64,000 nt of DNA from Oceaniferula flava (GCF_016811075.1 NZ_JAFBGL010000001.1:653429-717428); one strand, 5' to 3'; positions 48,271-57,780 are shown, counted from the first letter of the stretch. Numbers and translations are program-made. Notes: generated from the letters alone by a model not told the origin.

Positions 48271-49566
48271 CTACAGCTGAGGGATGACCAAGGGGGCTGC
48301 GGCTCGGCTTGGGAAATACAGCGGATTCCACAGAGATTTGGCCTCCGTCACACGGATACTATGGCTTTTATCAAACTCGAGCATCCGCAGCTGCTCCCGG
48401 GCGAAACTGGTGCTGATCACGTTGAGGTTGGATTCGTCATTGGTGTAGAGCGATCGACAGTCAAAGTTCGCCGAGCCAACCGAGGAGAACACTCCGTCGA
48501 CCACCATCACCTTACAGTGCAGCATCGCTTTTTGGTATTCGTAAATATGCACTCCTGCTTTCAGTAAGCGATGGTATTGCAGGCGTGAGAAATAGCGCAG
48601 AGGCCAGGCGTCGATGTATTTCCCCGGAACAATCAACTCCACGTGCACTCCACGCTTTCGGGCGTCGATGATGGCATCCAGAATGGCTCCGTCTGGCAGC
48701 ATGTAGGAGTTCTCGATGATGATGCTTTTCTGCGCGGATGCCAGCACCTGACGGTAGAGGTGGGGCACGGTGTAGAGATTGTCTTTCGGGCCGGAAACGA
48801 AGTTCTGAGCACGGTGGTTACCGGTCTTTATGAGTTGCGGGTAGTAGTCGGAGCCCGCCAATGTTTCGCCGCCGGTGTGCTCCCAGTTGTCGTTGAAATC
48901 GCGCTGCAATTGCGCGACCACCGGGCCGGTGACCTGGTAATGGTTCTCGCGCCAATTGTCCGGCGTTTCGGTGTCGCCGGTCCAGGCGTTGGCCACACCG
49001 CAGCCACCGGTGAAGCCGATTTTTCCATCCACCACCATCAGCTTGCGGTGGTCTCTGACGTTGTAGCGCAGTGGGTGGCGGAAAAATTGATCGTGATAGA
49101 AATGCACCTGCACCCCGGCGGAGCGGAGTTGGGCCAGGTTGTCGTCGCCGGCATGTTCGGAGCCAAAGGCATCGAGAATCAAATGCACCTTCACCCCGGC
49201 CTTGGCCCGGTCGCAGAAGACGGCGACAAAATCCCGGGTGACCCCGCCATTGATGAAGGCGTAGGTTTCAAAGGTGATACTTTTCTGCGCCGAACGGGCG
49301 GCCTTGAGCATGGCCGGGTAGAATTCGTCTCCATTCATCAGGGAGGTGACGTGGTTGCCATCCACCCAGGGGGAGCGCACTGCGCGGGCCGTGGCCTGCT
49401 CAAAGGCTGGCTGACCAATCGCCGCCGCGGTTTCGATCGGTTGACGTTTGGCAATCCTCCGTCCCGGCGCACAGGCGGCCAAGCCAAGCAGGCAGATGAG
49501 CACCATCCAGCACTGTGCGTGCCGGCGAAAACGGTGAGTCGGTGACATGGAAGGGTGGTGAGACAT
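48271..49566 (-). CDS. Phospholipase D-family lipoprotein, cardiolipin synthase-like
   Basis: Two HKD motifs are complete: VRDHRKLMVVDGKIGFTGG (first) and MLHCKVMVVDGVFSSVGSANFD (second). The leader ends in LGLAAC, a lipobox, so the protein is probably an acylated lipoprotein facing the periplasm. The layout (431 residues, no membrane hairpin) is closer to ClsB/ClsC-type enzymes, which join two phospholipids to cardiolipin. Phospholipase activity is the alternative. It is divergent from uvrA. Confidence 0.88.
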   Translation of the reverse strand: MSHHPSMSPTHRFRRHAQCWMVLICLLGLAACAPGRRIAKRQPIETAAAIGQPAFEQATARAVRSPWVDGNHVTSLMNGDEFYPAMLKAARSAQKSITFETYAFINGGVTRDFVAVFCDRAKAGVKVHLILDAFGSEHAGDDNLAQLRSAGVQVHFYHDQFFRHPLRYNVRDHRKLMVVDGKIGFTGGCGVANAWTGDTETPDNWRENHYQVTGPVVAQLQRDFNDNWEHTGGETLAGSDYYPQLIKTGNHRAQNFVSGPKDNLYTVPHLYRQVLASAQKSIIIENSYMLPDGAILDAIIDARKRGVHVELIVPGKYIDAWPLRYFSRLQYHRLLKAGVHIYEYQKAMLHCKVMVVDGVFSSVGSANFDCRSLYTNDESNLNVISTSFAREQLRMLEFDKSHSIRVTEAKSLWNPLYFPSRAAAPLVIPQL

Positions 49567-49651
49567 CGTCGGCAGATGCCATAGCCAATCTCACGGAAAA
49601 GACAAGTCCGGTGCAGGGCGCTACGCTATAAGGCTGGATATCTCGCCGCAG

Positions 49652-52522
49652 ATGTTCCAGTCTTTGGGGGTGCAGGAAATAGTCATCAAAGGAGCGCGCC
49701 AACACAATCTCAAGGACATCGATGTGAGCATCCCCAAGGAGAAGTTGGTGGTGATCACCGGCCCGAGTGGCAGTGGCAAATCATCATTGGCCTTCCACAC
49801 GCTCTACGCCGAGGGGCAGCGTCGTTACGTCGAGAGCTTGAGCAGCTACGCCCGACAGTTCCTCGACCAGTTTGACAAGCCGGAGGTGGACTCCATCGAG
49901 GGCCTCAGCCCGGCAATTGCTATCGAGCAGCGCAGTGGCGGGATGAACCCGCGGTCGACCATTGCCACCGCCACCGAAATCTACGATTACCTGCGCATTC
50001 TCTACTCGGCCATCGGCATTCCCCACGATCCGTCCACTGGCGAACGCTTGGAGAAAATGACCGCCAAGGACATCATCGATGCGCTCTCGGCGCGGCCGGA
50101 AGGCACGAAGGTCGTGCTGCTGGCACCGGTTCCGAAAGAGGAAGCCGCGGAACCGAACACGCTGTTGGAAAATTTGCAGCGTCAGGGATTCGTCCGTCTG
50201 CGTGTGAATGGTGAGATGCTGGAGCTAGACGAAGCCGCATCGCAGTGGCCGAAGAAGGTGAAAAACTTGGAAGTGGTGGTGGACCGTCTGGTGGTGAGGG
50301 AGAATGCCATGAGTCGACTGGCAGATTCCGTGGAGACCGCGCTGCGCATCTGCGGAAGCCAGGCGCTGGCTTTGGTGATGGAGCCTGAGGCGGGAGACTG
50401 GCAGGAGGTTTCTTTCCTAACGAGCTACCGCAACCCGGCCACCGGCTTCGAGCTGCCGGCGCTGACACCAAAGCATTTTTCCTTCAATTCAAACAGCGGT
50501 GCCTGTCCGGTCTGTCACGGACTCGGCACGGAGATGTCGTGCGATCCCAATCTCATCGTGCCCGATCCCAGCAAATCTCTGAACGAGGGGGCGGTGGTGG
50601 TCTGGAAAAGTAACAAGCGCAAGAAAAGCTGGCAGGGGAAGAAAATGGACGCCCTCGCCGATGAGTTCAATGCGGATTTGGATGCTCCCTTTTCCTCTCT
50701 TCCCGAATCGTTTAAATATGCTCTGTTCTATGGCACCGAGGGAAAGGAGCTGAAGGTTATTTGGGAAAAAGACGGCTATGAGCGGCCGATGATCCAGCCC
50801 TTCGAAGGCCTATGCCGCACGGTGGAACGCTTTTCTCGCGAGAGCAAAAGTAACGCAGTGAGACGCAGCATGGCGCGCTTCATGACCTCGCAGCGATGTG
50901 AAAAATGCCAAGGTCGCCGACTGAAACCCGAGATTCTCGCGGTGACTTTGGAGAGCTCTGCAAGTGGCGGTGAGAGGGAGTTGGGGATCGATCGATTTTG
51001 TGCGCTCGCGGTTGAGGATGCCTTGCCTTGGATTCAGGGGATTGAGCTTCCTGCGGATCGTGGCTCCGCCCTGCAGGGGGTGCTGACGGAGACTGTGAGG
51101 AGGCTCCAGTTTTTGCAAGATGTCGGGCTTTCCTACCTGACCCTCGATCGAGGCAGCAACACCCTTTCGGGCGGCGAGGCTCAGCGGATCCGCTTGGCGA
51201 CGCAAATTGGTGCAGGGCTTTCCGGCGTGGTTTACGTGCTCGATGAACCGAGCATCGGCCTGCACTGCGCCGATAACGCCCGACTGATCACAGCGCTCAA
51301 ACGCCTGCGTGACATCGGCAATACCGTGGTGGTGGTGGAGCACGATGAAGACACCATCCGTGCCGCCGACTGGTTGATCGATATCGGCCCGGGTGCAGGA
51401 GTGCACGGGGGCGAGTTGCTGGCACAGGGGACACCCGAGGAGGTGGCGAAGCAGAAGCAATCGGTCACCGGCCAATGGCTGCAATCCGGAGCGGCCATCG
51501 ATCTGGAAAATACCCGTCTCGGCTTGGAGGATGCCACCGGTGAGCTAGTCATCCGCAACGCCCGCGAGCACAATCTGAAAGGCATTGATGTCACCCTGCC
51601 ACTCGGTCTGATGGTCACGGTGACCGGTGCCAGTGGCTCGGGGAAATCGACCCTAATTGATGGCATTCTTCGGCGTGCCTTGTCGCGGCATTTTTACCGC
51701 GCCACCGCAGTTCCGGGCGCTCATGATGGCATCGACGGCATTGAGCAACTGGACAAAGTGGTGGTGGTCGATCAAAAACCGCTCGGTCGTAGTCCGCGCT
51801 CCAACCCGGCCACCTACACGGGAGCGCTGGATCATATTCGGGCGCTTTTTGCCAAATTGCCTCTGGCTCGCCAGCGAGGATACAATGCTGGTCGGTTCAG
51901 TTTCAACATCAAGGGCGGTCGCTGCGAGAAGTGCCAGGGCGATGGCGCTATCCGCATCGACATGCATTTCCTCAACGATGCCTACGTGCCCTGCGATTCC
52001 TGCCAAGGAAAACGATACAACCGCGAGACCTTGGAGGTGACCTACAAGGGACGCAGCATTGCCGATGTGCTGGAGATGACGGCAGAAGAGGGGGCGACAT
52101 TTTTTGCCAACGTGCCCAAGCTGAACGCCATCCTCACCGCACTCACCGATGTGGGGCTGGGCTATATCCAACTCGGCCAGCCGGCGAACACGCTTTCCGG
52201 CGGCGAGGCCCAACGGGTGAAGTTGGCCGACGAATTATCGCGACCCAACTCCGGGCACTGTCTCTATTTGCTGGATGAACCGACCACCGGTCTGCATTTC
52301 AACGATGTGCGCGTGCTGCTCGGCGTGCTGGGTAAGCTGCGCGACGCCGGAAACTCGCTGGTGATCGTGGAGCACAACTTGGATGTCATCCGTGCCTCCG
52401 ACTGGATCATCGACCTCGGACCGGGCGGAGGTCGGCACGGCGGGGAGGTGGTGGTCAGCGGAACCCCAGCGCAAGTGGCTGACTGTGAGAGCTCGCTGAC
52501 AGGAAAATGGCTCAGAGACTGA
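49652..52522 (+). CDS. uvrA: Excinuclease ABC subunit A
   Basis: The damage-sensing ATPase of nucleotide excision repair, 956 residues. Both ABC halves are complete: Walker A GPSGSGKSSL (37 onward) and GASGSGKSTLIDG; signatures NTLSGGEAQRIRLA and NTLSGGEAQRVKLA; Walker B YVLDEPSIGL and YLLDEPTTGL. The C-terminal zinc finger is intact (CEKCQGDG..CDSCQGKRYNRETLEV, a 4-Cys site). The first zinc module has lost its first CxxC: residues 258-266 read SYRNPATGF where E. coli has a CPYC pair, while C285 and C288 remain. Confidence 0.96.
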   Translation: MFQSLGVQEIVIKGARQHNLKDIDVSIPKEKLVVITGPSGSGKSSLAFHTLYAEGQRRYVESLSSYARQFLDQFDKPEVDSIEGLSPAIAIEQRSGGMNPRSTIATATEIYDYLRILYSAIGIPHDPSTGERLEKMTAKDIIDALSARPEGTKVVLLAPVPKEEAAEPNTLLENLQRQGFVRLRVNGEMLELDEAASQWPKKVKNLEVVVDRLVVRENAMSRLADSVETALRICGSQALALVMEPEAGDWQEVSFLTSYRNPATGFELPALTPKHFSFNSNSGACPVCHGLGTEMSCDPNLIVPDPSKSLNEGAVVVWKSNKRKKSWQGKKMDALADEFNADLDAPFSSLPESFKYALFYGTEGKELKVIWEKDGYERPMIQPFEGLCRTVERFSRESKSNAVRRSMARFMTSQRCEKCQGRRLKPEILAVTLESSASGGERELGIDRFCALAVEDALPWIQGIELPADRGSALQGVLTETVRRLQFLQDVGLSYLTLDRGSNTLSGGEAQRIRLATQIGAGLSGVVYVLDEPSIGLHCADNARLITALKRLRDIGNTVVVVEHDEDTIRAADWLIDIGPGAGVHGGELLAQGTPEEVAKQKQSVTGQWLQSGAAIDLENTRLGLEDATGELVIRNAREHNLKGIDVTLPLGLMVTVTGASGSGKSTLIDGILRRALSRHFYRATAVPGAHDGIDGIEQLDKVVVVDQKPLGRSPRSNPATYTGALDHIRALFAKLPLARQRGYNAGRFSFNIKGGRCEKCQGDGAIRIDMHFLNDAYVPCDSCQGKRYNRETLEVTYKGRSIADVLEMTAEEGATFFANVPKLNAILTALTDVGLGYIQLGQPANTLSGGEAQRVKLADELSRPNSGHCLYLLDEPTTGLHFNDVRVLLGVLGKLRDAGNSLVIVEHNLDVIRASDWIIDLGPGGGRHGGEVVVSGTPAQVADCESSLTGKWLRD

Positions 52523-52646
52523 GCGGGGGGTATTTTTCCTCCGAGGACATTATGATAAAATTTACCGATTCGAACCTCGCGCCATCGCCGCCGATTGTGT
52601 TTAATTTTCTGCCTCCACTTGAACAATTCCGAATCAATGCGACGCT

Positions 52647-53291
52647 ATGGATACTGAAAACAACAAGTCTGTGACTCAAGCCACTGCCAGTATTTCCAAT
52701 CTTCCCCAAGGAGCGTCCATTGATGCCGATGGGAAACGCCAGCACTCCACCACGGAGGGCTACGCGTGGGACGCTTGGTTACGTGAAAACGGGTCACGCC
52801 TGTTGCTTTTTGCCCGACAGCAAACGCGAAGTTCCGAGGATGCCGAGGATGTCTTTCAAGATGCCTTGGTGAAACTCGCACGCAAGATCGATGAAGGCGT
52901 GTTCGATGGTGGACAGGAGGCTTGGAAACCCTACCTCTACACCACCATCCGGAGACTCTCGATTGACTTGGGCCGCAAAAATGATCGTCGCTCCAAACGT
53001 GAGGAAAAATCAGAAGCCGACCGCCGGGGTGAAACCGGAGGCGTCATTGACCCTTGGTTTGATGGTGACGGATCCAATGATGAAACCCGCCAGCTTCTCG
53101 AAGAAGGACTTAAGAAACTACCGACCAAATTCTCCGAAGTCATTGTCATGAAAATCTGGGGCGAAAATACATTTGCCGAAATTGGTGAAATTCTTGGAGT
53201 TTCGCTAAACACAGTGGCGTCTCGGTATCGCTACGGACTCGAACGCTTGAGAAAAAGCCTCGAGGGCGCACGCCAAAACGAAGACCTATAA
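52647..53291 (+). CDS. ECF-type RNA polymerase sigma factor
   Basis: Sigma region 2 starts near 48 (LLLFARQQTRSSEDAEDVFQDALVKLA, core SSEDAEDVFQDALVKLA). Region 4 is LKKLPTKFSEVIVMKIWGE followed by the helix-turn-helix FAEIGEILGVSLNTVASRYRYGLERLR. An unusual 45-residue Asp/Thr-rich leader precedes region 2. Its neighbour 44 bp on is a membrane protein that may hold it at the membrane. A possible TATGAT -10 box lies at 52550-52555. Confidence 0.92.
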   Translation: MDTENNKSVTQATASISNLPQGASIDADGKRQHSTTEGYAWDAWLRENGSRLLLFARQQTRSSEDAEDVFQDALVKLARKIDEGVFDGGQEAWKPYLYTTIRRLSIDLGRKNDRRSKREEKSEADRRGETGGVIDPWFDGDGSNDETRQLLEEGLKKLPTKFSEVIVMKIWGENTFAEIGEILGVSLNTVASRYRYGLERLRKSLEGARQNEDL

Positions 53292-53335
53292 CCCTCTCCC
53301 CATTTCCTCTCCTATCTCACACCCCCTGCCTAGCT

Positions 53336-54100
53336 ATGTCAGACCACATTGAATCCATACTTGATGCCGAGCTCCTCGAGCTCGAGGCGCAGCTTGCCGC
53401 TCTCGTTCCTTGCTCCCTTTCTGTTGAAACGACACTGCGTGTGGAAGATGCCATGCATGCTGCCATTGAAGAAAAGCATGACGAGGAACTGCAAAGTTTG
53501 GAATCCCATCTCGGCCAGCTTGCCCCCGCAGGCATGAGTGCTGATTTGGTCACCCGCATGGCCGAAGCCATGGATCGCTGGCATGAGTATGTGCCACTTG
53601 AAGAAAAGCTGGTGCCATTCGGTGACCATGACGAACCTCTCTCCGAGCCGGCTGCCGAAACCATCGTGCCGATGCGCAGGAAATCGAGCAGCTACGGTAT
53701 GTATGCCGCTGCTGCTGCTGTCGCCCTGCTGGGTGCCGCCGCCGCCTTGGTGATGCCTCACATGAACCAGCCTGCCGCCAATGCCGTCATCGCTGATGCT
53801 GGTTCCGCGGCAGATCTCGCACCCACACCGAAAGCTTCCCCTGTGATTGATTCGGGGAACTTACACTCGGTGGATGTCAGCACCGCTCCTCGCGAGGCTT
53901 GGGTAGAGCCAGGCTCACTGAGCCATGACATTACCAATACCATTGATGCCGGAGTGATGATTACCCGCGATAATGTGCCTCACCGCAGTATCCGGATCGA
54001 ATATGTCGACCGAGTCAAATTGATCGATGAAGACGGTCGTGAAATTCAGATCGATCGCCCCGGAGTGCAGTACATGCTCATTCCTGTTAAGACGAACTAA
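53336..54100 (+). CDS. Putative anti-sigma factor, single-pass membrane protein with a helical duplication
   Basis: Not a known anti-sigma family by motif (no HxxxCxxC zinc site). Residues 12-40 and 51-79 are a direct repeat with the pattern ExxxLExxLxxLxPxxxSxxxxxRxxxAM, probably two helical hairpins in the cytoplasm. One Ala-rich membrane helix is at 116-137. The C-terminal 110 residues are outside and end in a small beta domain (RSIRIEYVDRVKLIDEDGREI). The inside-helix-outside layout and position right after an ECF sigma gene fit an anti-sigma role, but this is inference. Confidence 0.6.
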   Translation: MSDHIESILDAELLELEAQLAALVPCSLSVETTLRVEDAMHAAIEEKHDEELQSLESHLGQLAPAGMSADLVTRMAEAMDRWHEYVPLEEKLVPFGDHDEPLSEPAAETIVPMRRKSSSYGMYAAAAAVALLGAAAALVMPHMNQPAANAVIADAGSAADLAPTPKASPVIDSGNLHSVDVSTAPREAWVEPGSLSHDITNTIDAGVMITRDNVPHRSIRIEYVDRVKLIDEDGREIQIDRPGVQYMLIPVKTN

Positions 54101-54357
54101 CAGTCGTTTGTTATCCGATTGTTTTTTGACATCAGCCGAGTTTGGTCGATAGGTGTTAGAGGTGCTTTGCTTACTCGTTGGATCCATTTTAAAGAACCTT
54201 CCTGGAGCAAATTTTTAAGACAAAAAAACTCTCCTTAAACGCTGCATGAGTAGCACAAGATGATGATGTTACCTGCCTGTTGGCTAAGGTTTTCAATATC
54301 TGATTCTTTACCAGATTAACCCGATCCCTGTGATCTCATTGAACCCAATCAGAACCC

Positions 54358-55317
54358 ATGAAAACAAACCGTAATCTATCAAAATGCGTGCAGACGTTGG
54401 TAGGCGCCGCCTCGATGGCAGCACTCCTTCCTGTCTCCGCACTTGAAAAACCCGCGGATCAAGATTCCAAAGACGCTCCTAAAGTCAAAGCGGGTGCAAC
54501 TATTCAACCAAAGGCGGCTAAGCCTGCCAAAAAAATGGCCATGCTTGGCGTGGGTGGTCATCAAGTATCAGAAACCTTGGCGTCTCACTTGGGGCTGGCT
54601 GATGGCGAAGGTCTCACCATTTATCACGTTATCCCAGACTCTGCCGCTGCGAAGGCCGGTGTTGAGGTGCACGATGTGGTTACGGCTCTGAACGACCGTA
54701 AAATCAGCAGCCAGGATGATCTTCGTGCCGCTATTCTCGCGCATCAACCGGGTGATGAAGTCATCGTGAAGTTGATCCATCAAGGCAAAGCCAGTGAGAA
54801 GAAAATCAAGCTGGGTGAACGCACTGAAATGCCACGTATCGGTCGCGCTGTGCTGCCGGGCGGTGCCATGGACTTGCAGAAAATGCTGCAAGGTATGGGT
54901 GGTAATATCCCCGAGGGCGATCGCAAACGTTTGGAGGCGGAAATGCTGAAGCAGTTCAAGCTGTTCCGTGGTCAGTTGGGAATGAACGGTGACGTTCCCT
55001 TCGCCCCGCAAAAAATGCTGGAAGGCGGCGTTCAAATCGTCGGCAATGCCTCTGTCACCATCCAAGATGATCAAGGCAGCGTGACGCTGAAAACGACTAA
55101 CGGAAAGAAGGAGGTCATCGTCCGCGATAAGAACGGAAAGACGACTTTCGAAGGTCCTTACGAAACCGAGCAGGACAAGGCCGCCGTCCCAGACGATATC
55201 AGCGATCGCGTAAAGCGTGTGGATATGGACTTCAAAGGCAAAGGCATGCGACTGCGTATTGATCCCGGTGGGTTTGCACTACCACCAGCTATCGATCTCG
55301 ACGATGTGGACGAGTAA
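54358..55317 (+). CDS. Exported PDZ-domain protein
   Basis: A signal peptide (about 1-29, ending ...LLPVSALE) leads to a short Lys/Pro linker and one PDZ domain (about 62-155): MLGVGGHQVSETLASHLGL, then GEGLTIYHVIPDSAAAKAGVEVHDVVTALN and ISSQDDLRAAILAHQPGDEVIVKLI. It is a DegS/DegQ-like PDZ without a protease domain. The rest (155-319) is charged and repetitive (DDQGSVTLKTTNGKKEV, KNGKTTFEGPYET) and ends DLDDVDE. It is third in line after the sigma factor and the membrane protein, with 257 bp before it, so it has its own promoter or a leader. Confidence 0.78.
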   Translation: MKTNRNLSKCVQTLVGAASMAALLPVSALEKPADQDSKDAPKVKAGATIQPKAAKPAKKMAMLGVGGHQVSETLASHLGLADGEGLTIYHVIPDSAAAKAGVEVHDVVTALNDRKISSQDDLRAAILAHQPGDEVIVKLIHQGKASEKKIKLGERTEMPRIGRAVLPGGAMDLQKMLQGMGGNIPEGDRKRLEAEMLKQFKLFRGQLGMNGDVPFAPQKMLEGGVQIVGNASVTIQDDQGSVTLKTTNGKKEVIVRDKNGKTTFEGPYETEQDKAAVPDDISDRVKRVDMDFKGKGMRLRIDPGGFALPPAIDLDDVDE

Positions 55318-55349
55318 ATCAACTTACTGAATAATCACGTATCCTCTCC

Positions 55350-55380
55350 AAAGCCTCCGCCTCCCAGCGGGGGCTTTTTT
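55350..55380 (+). terminator. Terminator of the PDZ-protein gene
   Basis: The stem AAGCCTCCGC / GCGGGGGCTT (one T-G pair) with a 6-nt loop and a T6 run lies about 32 bp after the stop. Confidence 0.9.
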
Positions 55381-55443
55381 CATCCTCGTGGAGGCGACAT
55401 TTACGACAATAATCATTGGTCGGACACAGACTTCTGCGCTAAA

Positions 55444-56292
55444 ATGAAAAGCATGTCATCCACCAGTGATCTTCCTTTTCTCATCCGTCTTTTGGATGAC
55501 CGGGATCCCGCCGTGCGGCCGGTGATTCGTGAGCAGTTTTCAGAGTTCGGTGGCGATATTAGTCACGACCTAGCAGCCTTGGGCATCCAAGTTCCAAACG
55601 GTGGGAAAAAACGTTTGGTTCGTTTGTTAGAGCCTGGCCGACGCGAAACCCTCAGAGACGAGTGGCTGGTTCCGAGCGGAGGTTTCAGTGCACTGGAGGA
55701 TGATTGGGAAGGTTTCGAGTCGTCACTCAGGCAACTCTCCGATTTTCTGCACGATGGGATTACCCTGCGACCTTCTCTCACCGATAGCCTAGACATGCTC
55801 GCCGATGAGATTCGCGCAGAATTGGTGGCTCCTACTGCCGATGAGTTACGCATCTGGTTGTTTGCCAATGGCCGATTTTCCGGAGTCAAAAGCAAGACGG
55901 CGGCGGAGACGCATTTCGACCTCTGCCGAGTGATGGAGAGTCATCAGGGAAATCCAATCAGTCTCGGTCTGTTGTTCATGCTCGTCGGGCATCGCCTCGG
56001 CGCCGAGGTGGATGGCTGCAATTACCCCGGTCATTTCCTAACGCGCATTGAGGAAGACGGGGTGTTGTATTTGGTCGATTGCTTTCATCGTGGTAGACGC
56101 TTTGAAGCGGAAACCCTGCTGGAGAAATACCCGGAACTGTCGCTCAAGGCACGCGAGGCGGTGAGTTCTCCCGGCCACTTGGGTTTGATCCTGCTCCGCT
56201 ACCTCACCGAGATTCACAAGACGCTCAGCGGCTCTGGCAGGCATGAAGATGCCGGCCTCTTCAAGGCGTTGATCGAAACCCTGAAAGCCTAA
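55444..56292 (+). CDS. SirB1-family transglutaminase-like protein
   Basis: The C-terminal half has the Transglut_core2 pattern: FANGRFSGVKSKTAAETHFDLCRVM, then QGNPISLGLLFMLVGHRLGAEV and CNYPGHFLTRI, the last holding the conserved His. The usual catalytic Cys/Asp pair of transglutaminases is not evident, as is common in SirB1 proteins, which may bind rather than cleave. Residues 1-110 are a helical region with HEAT-like character. It is next to an alpha/beta hydrolase gene (7 bp), so probably cotranscribed. ATG 55453 is an alternative start. Confidence 0.82.
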   Translation: MKSMSSTSDLPFLIRLLDDRDPAVRPVIREQFSEFGGDISHDLAALGIQVPNGGKKRLVRLLEPGRRETLRDEWLVPSGGFSALEDDWEGFESSLRQLSDFLHDGITLRPSLTDSLDMLADEIRAELVAPTADELRIWLFANGRFSGVKSKTAAETHFDLCRVMESHQGNPISLGLLFMLVGHRLGAEVDGCNYPGHFLTRIEEDGVLYLVDCFHRGRRFEAETLLEKYPELSLKAREAVSSPGHLGLILLRYLTEIHKTLSGSGRHEDAGLFKALIETLKA

Positions 56293-56299
56293 TTGCTGG

Positions 56300-57169
56300 A
56301 TGAAAGTTGAAACTCAGCGAGTGCGGATTCACGGGCATGATTTGAATCGGCTGGTGATGCACCCGGATGCTGATGTGCCAGTCCGTGCCGCTGCGATGTT
56401 CTATCACGGGCAGGGCGATTATGCCGAACGTTACACCGCGGTGTTAGGTTCCTTCACGCGCCGAGGCATCCGTTGCATCGTTACAGATCTTCCTGGCCAT
56501 GGCAGAAGTCCAGGAAGGCGTGGCGATTGTGGCGACGAGGGTTTTCTCGACTCCATCATCCAGCAGACCTTGGAGTCGATGGGTGACCTACCTCATGGAG
56601 TAATGGGGCATTCGATGGGTGGGCTGTTAGCAGCCCGACATCTGGTTCTCGCGGGAAAAGGTTTACTGCCAGAGCCTAGCTTCAGCTGGCTATCATCGCC
56701 GCTGCTACGTCCTGGAAACGGTCGGTCCAAAGCATTCCGCAAATGGGTCGGGATGCTGACGCCATTAATGCCTTCGCTCACCATCTCCACGGGCGTGACG
56801 CCGGAGATGTGCCGGATCAATAACGAGTTGGACGAAGAAAAAGCCATCGCCGAGCAACCCAAAAATGCTCTCTGGCATCGTAGGACCTCGATTGGATGGG
56901 GGCTGTTTCTGCTTCAGACCGCCGAGATGTTGGAGGCTGAGGTGGGAAATATCGCCAAAGCCACCAATCTGCTGCTCACTCAGGGGTCAGAGGACCCGGT
57001 TTGCCCGGTGCAATTTGCCCGTGAGTTTTTCGAGCAGCTGCCGAGCGAGAATAAACATTACCGCGAGATACAAGGGATGCTGCACGAGCCCTTCGCAGGC
57101 ACTGGTAGAGAGCGCTTGTTTGCCACTCTCGACCAATGGCTCGATGAGGTGGAGCCCCGACTGGGGTGA
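56300..57169 (+). CDS. Alpha/beta hydrolase, lysophospholipase/monoacylglycerol lipase-like
   Basis: The fold is clear: AAMFYHGQGDYAERYT (oxyanion HG), IVTDLPGHGRSPGRRGD, the nucleophile elbow MGHSMGG near 100, LLLTQGSEDPVCPV with the acid, and MLHEPFAG with the catalytic His near 265. It is closest to the 'serine aminopeptidase, S33' group that includes monoacylglycerol lipases. No signal peptide, so it is cytoplasmic. It converges on the flavin reductase gene, 5 bp away. Confidence 0.85.
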   Translation: MKVETQRVRIHGHDLNRLVMHPDADVPVRAAAMFYHGQGDYAERYTAVLGSFTRRGIRCIVTDLPGHGRSPGRRGDCGDEGFLDSIIQQTLESMGDLPHGVMGHSMGGLLAARHLVLAGKGLLPEPSFSWLSSPLLRPGNGRSKAFRKWVGMLTPLMPSLTISTGVTPEMCRINNELDEEKAIAEQPKNALWHRRTSIGWGLFLLQTAEMLEAEVGNIAKATNLLLTQGSEDPVCPVQFAREFFEQLPSENKHYREIQGMLHEPFAGTGRERLFATLDQWLDEVEPRLG

Positions 57170-57174
57170 TTGGC

Positions 57175-57780
57175 CTAGCGAGGGATCTCAAACTGCTCTT
57201 CGGTGCCGCAATACCAGTCCGGAGAGGCCATCCGACCAATCGGGTGGTAGTTCTCGCGATCGACCCGCAGAGGATCGCTCTGCATCATGTTTTCCTGCAT
57301 GTGGATGCGCTGGATGATGCCGATGACAAGTCGATTGCCACCAATCTCCACAGTGCTGTGCTCTTTGCATTCCAAGGCAGCCGGGGCTTCGACAATGCGA
57401 GGCACGCTGACAGTGGCGCTGTCTGCCAAGGTTAGCCCGCTGCCTTCGAGTTCGCTTTTTCCGAAGGGCAGGGGGGCGGCTGTGCTCACCATGGCATCGG
57501 CCACGGAGCGATCGACCATATGCACCACAAACTCACCGTTGTGACGGATGTTTCTGGCGGTGTCCTTCGGCACACCAGGTTCCTTGTTTCCTGGTGCAAA
57601 GGCGAGGAGGGAAGGTTTGGTGCCGAAGACGTTGAAAAATGAGAACGGTGCGGCATTAACCCGTCCATCGTCGTCGATGGTGGTGACCCAGGCAATGGGA
57701 CGCGGGGTGACGATGGCGGTGAGCAGCGAGTAAGCACGGTCGGCATGCTGTCCGAGAGGATCGAGTTCAATACTTGGCAT
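57175..57780 (-). CDS. Flavin reductase-like domain protein (FMN-binding split barrel)
   Basis: It has the DIM6/NTAB pattern: LLTAIVTPRPIAWVTTIDDDGRVNAAPFSFFNVFGTKPSLLAF (core TPRPIAWVTT and NAAPFSFFN), KDTARNIRHNGEFVVHMV and a C-terminal half with CKEHSTVEIGGNRLVIG. Such proteins bind FMN as dimers and reduce it with NAD(P)H for a partner oxygenase, or work on quinones. No partner gene is adjacent. Length 201 is typical. Confidence 0.88.
   Translation of the reverse strand: MPSIELDPLGQHADRAYSLLTAIVTPRPIAWVTTIDDDGRVNAAPFSFFNVFGTKPSLLAFAPGNKEPGVPKDTARNIRHNGEFVVHMVDRSVADAMVSTAAPLPFGKSELEGSGLTLADSATVSVPRIVEAPAALECKEHSTVEIGGNRLVIGIIQRIHMQENMMQSDPLRVDRENYHPIGRMASPDWYCGTEEQFEIPR

Noticed and set aside
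48643..49545. 300-residue frame antisense to the phospholipase D gene
   Set aside because: Shadow of two intact HKD motifs on the other strand.
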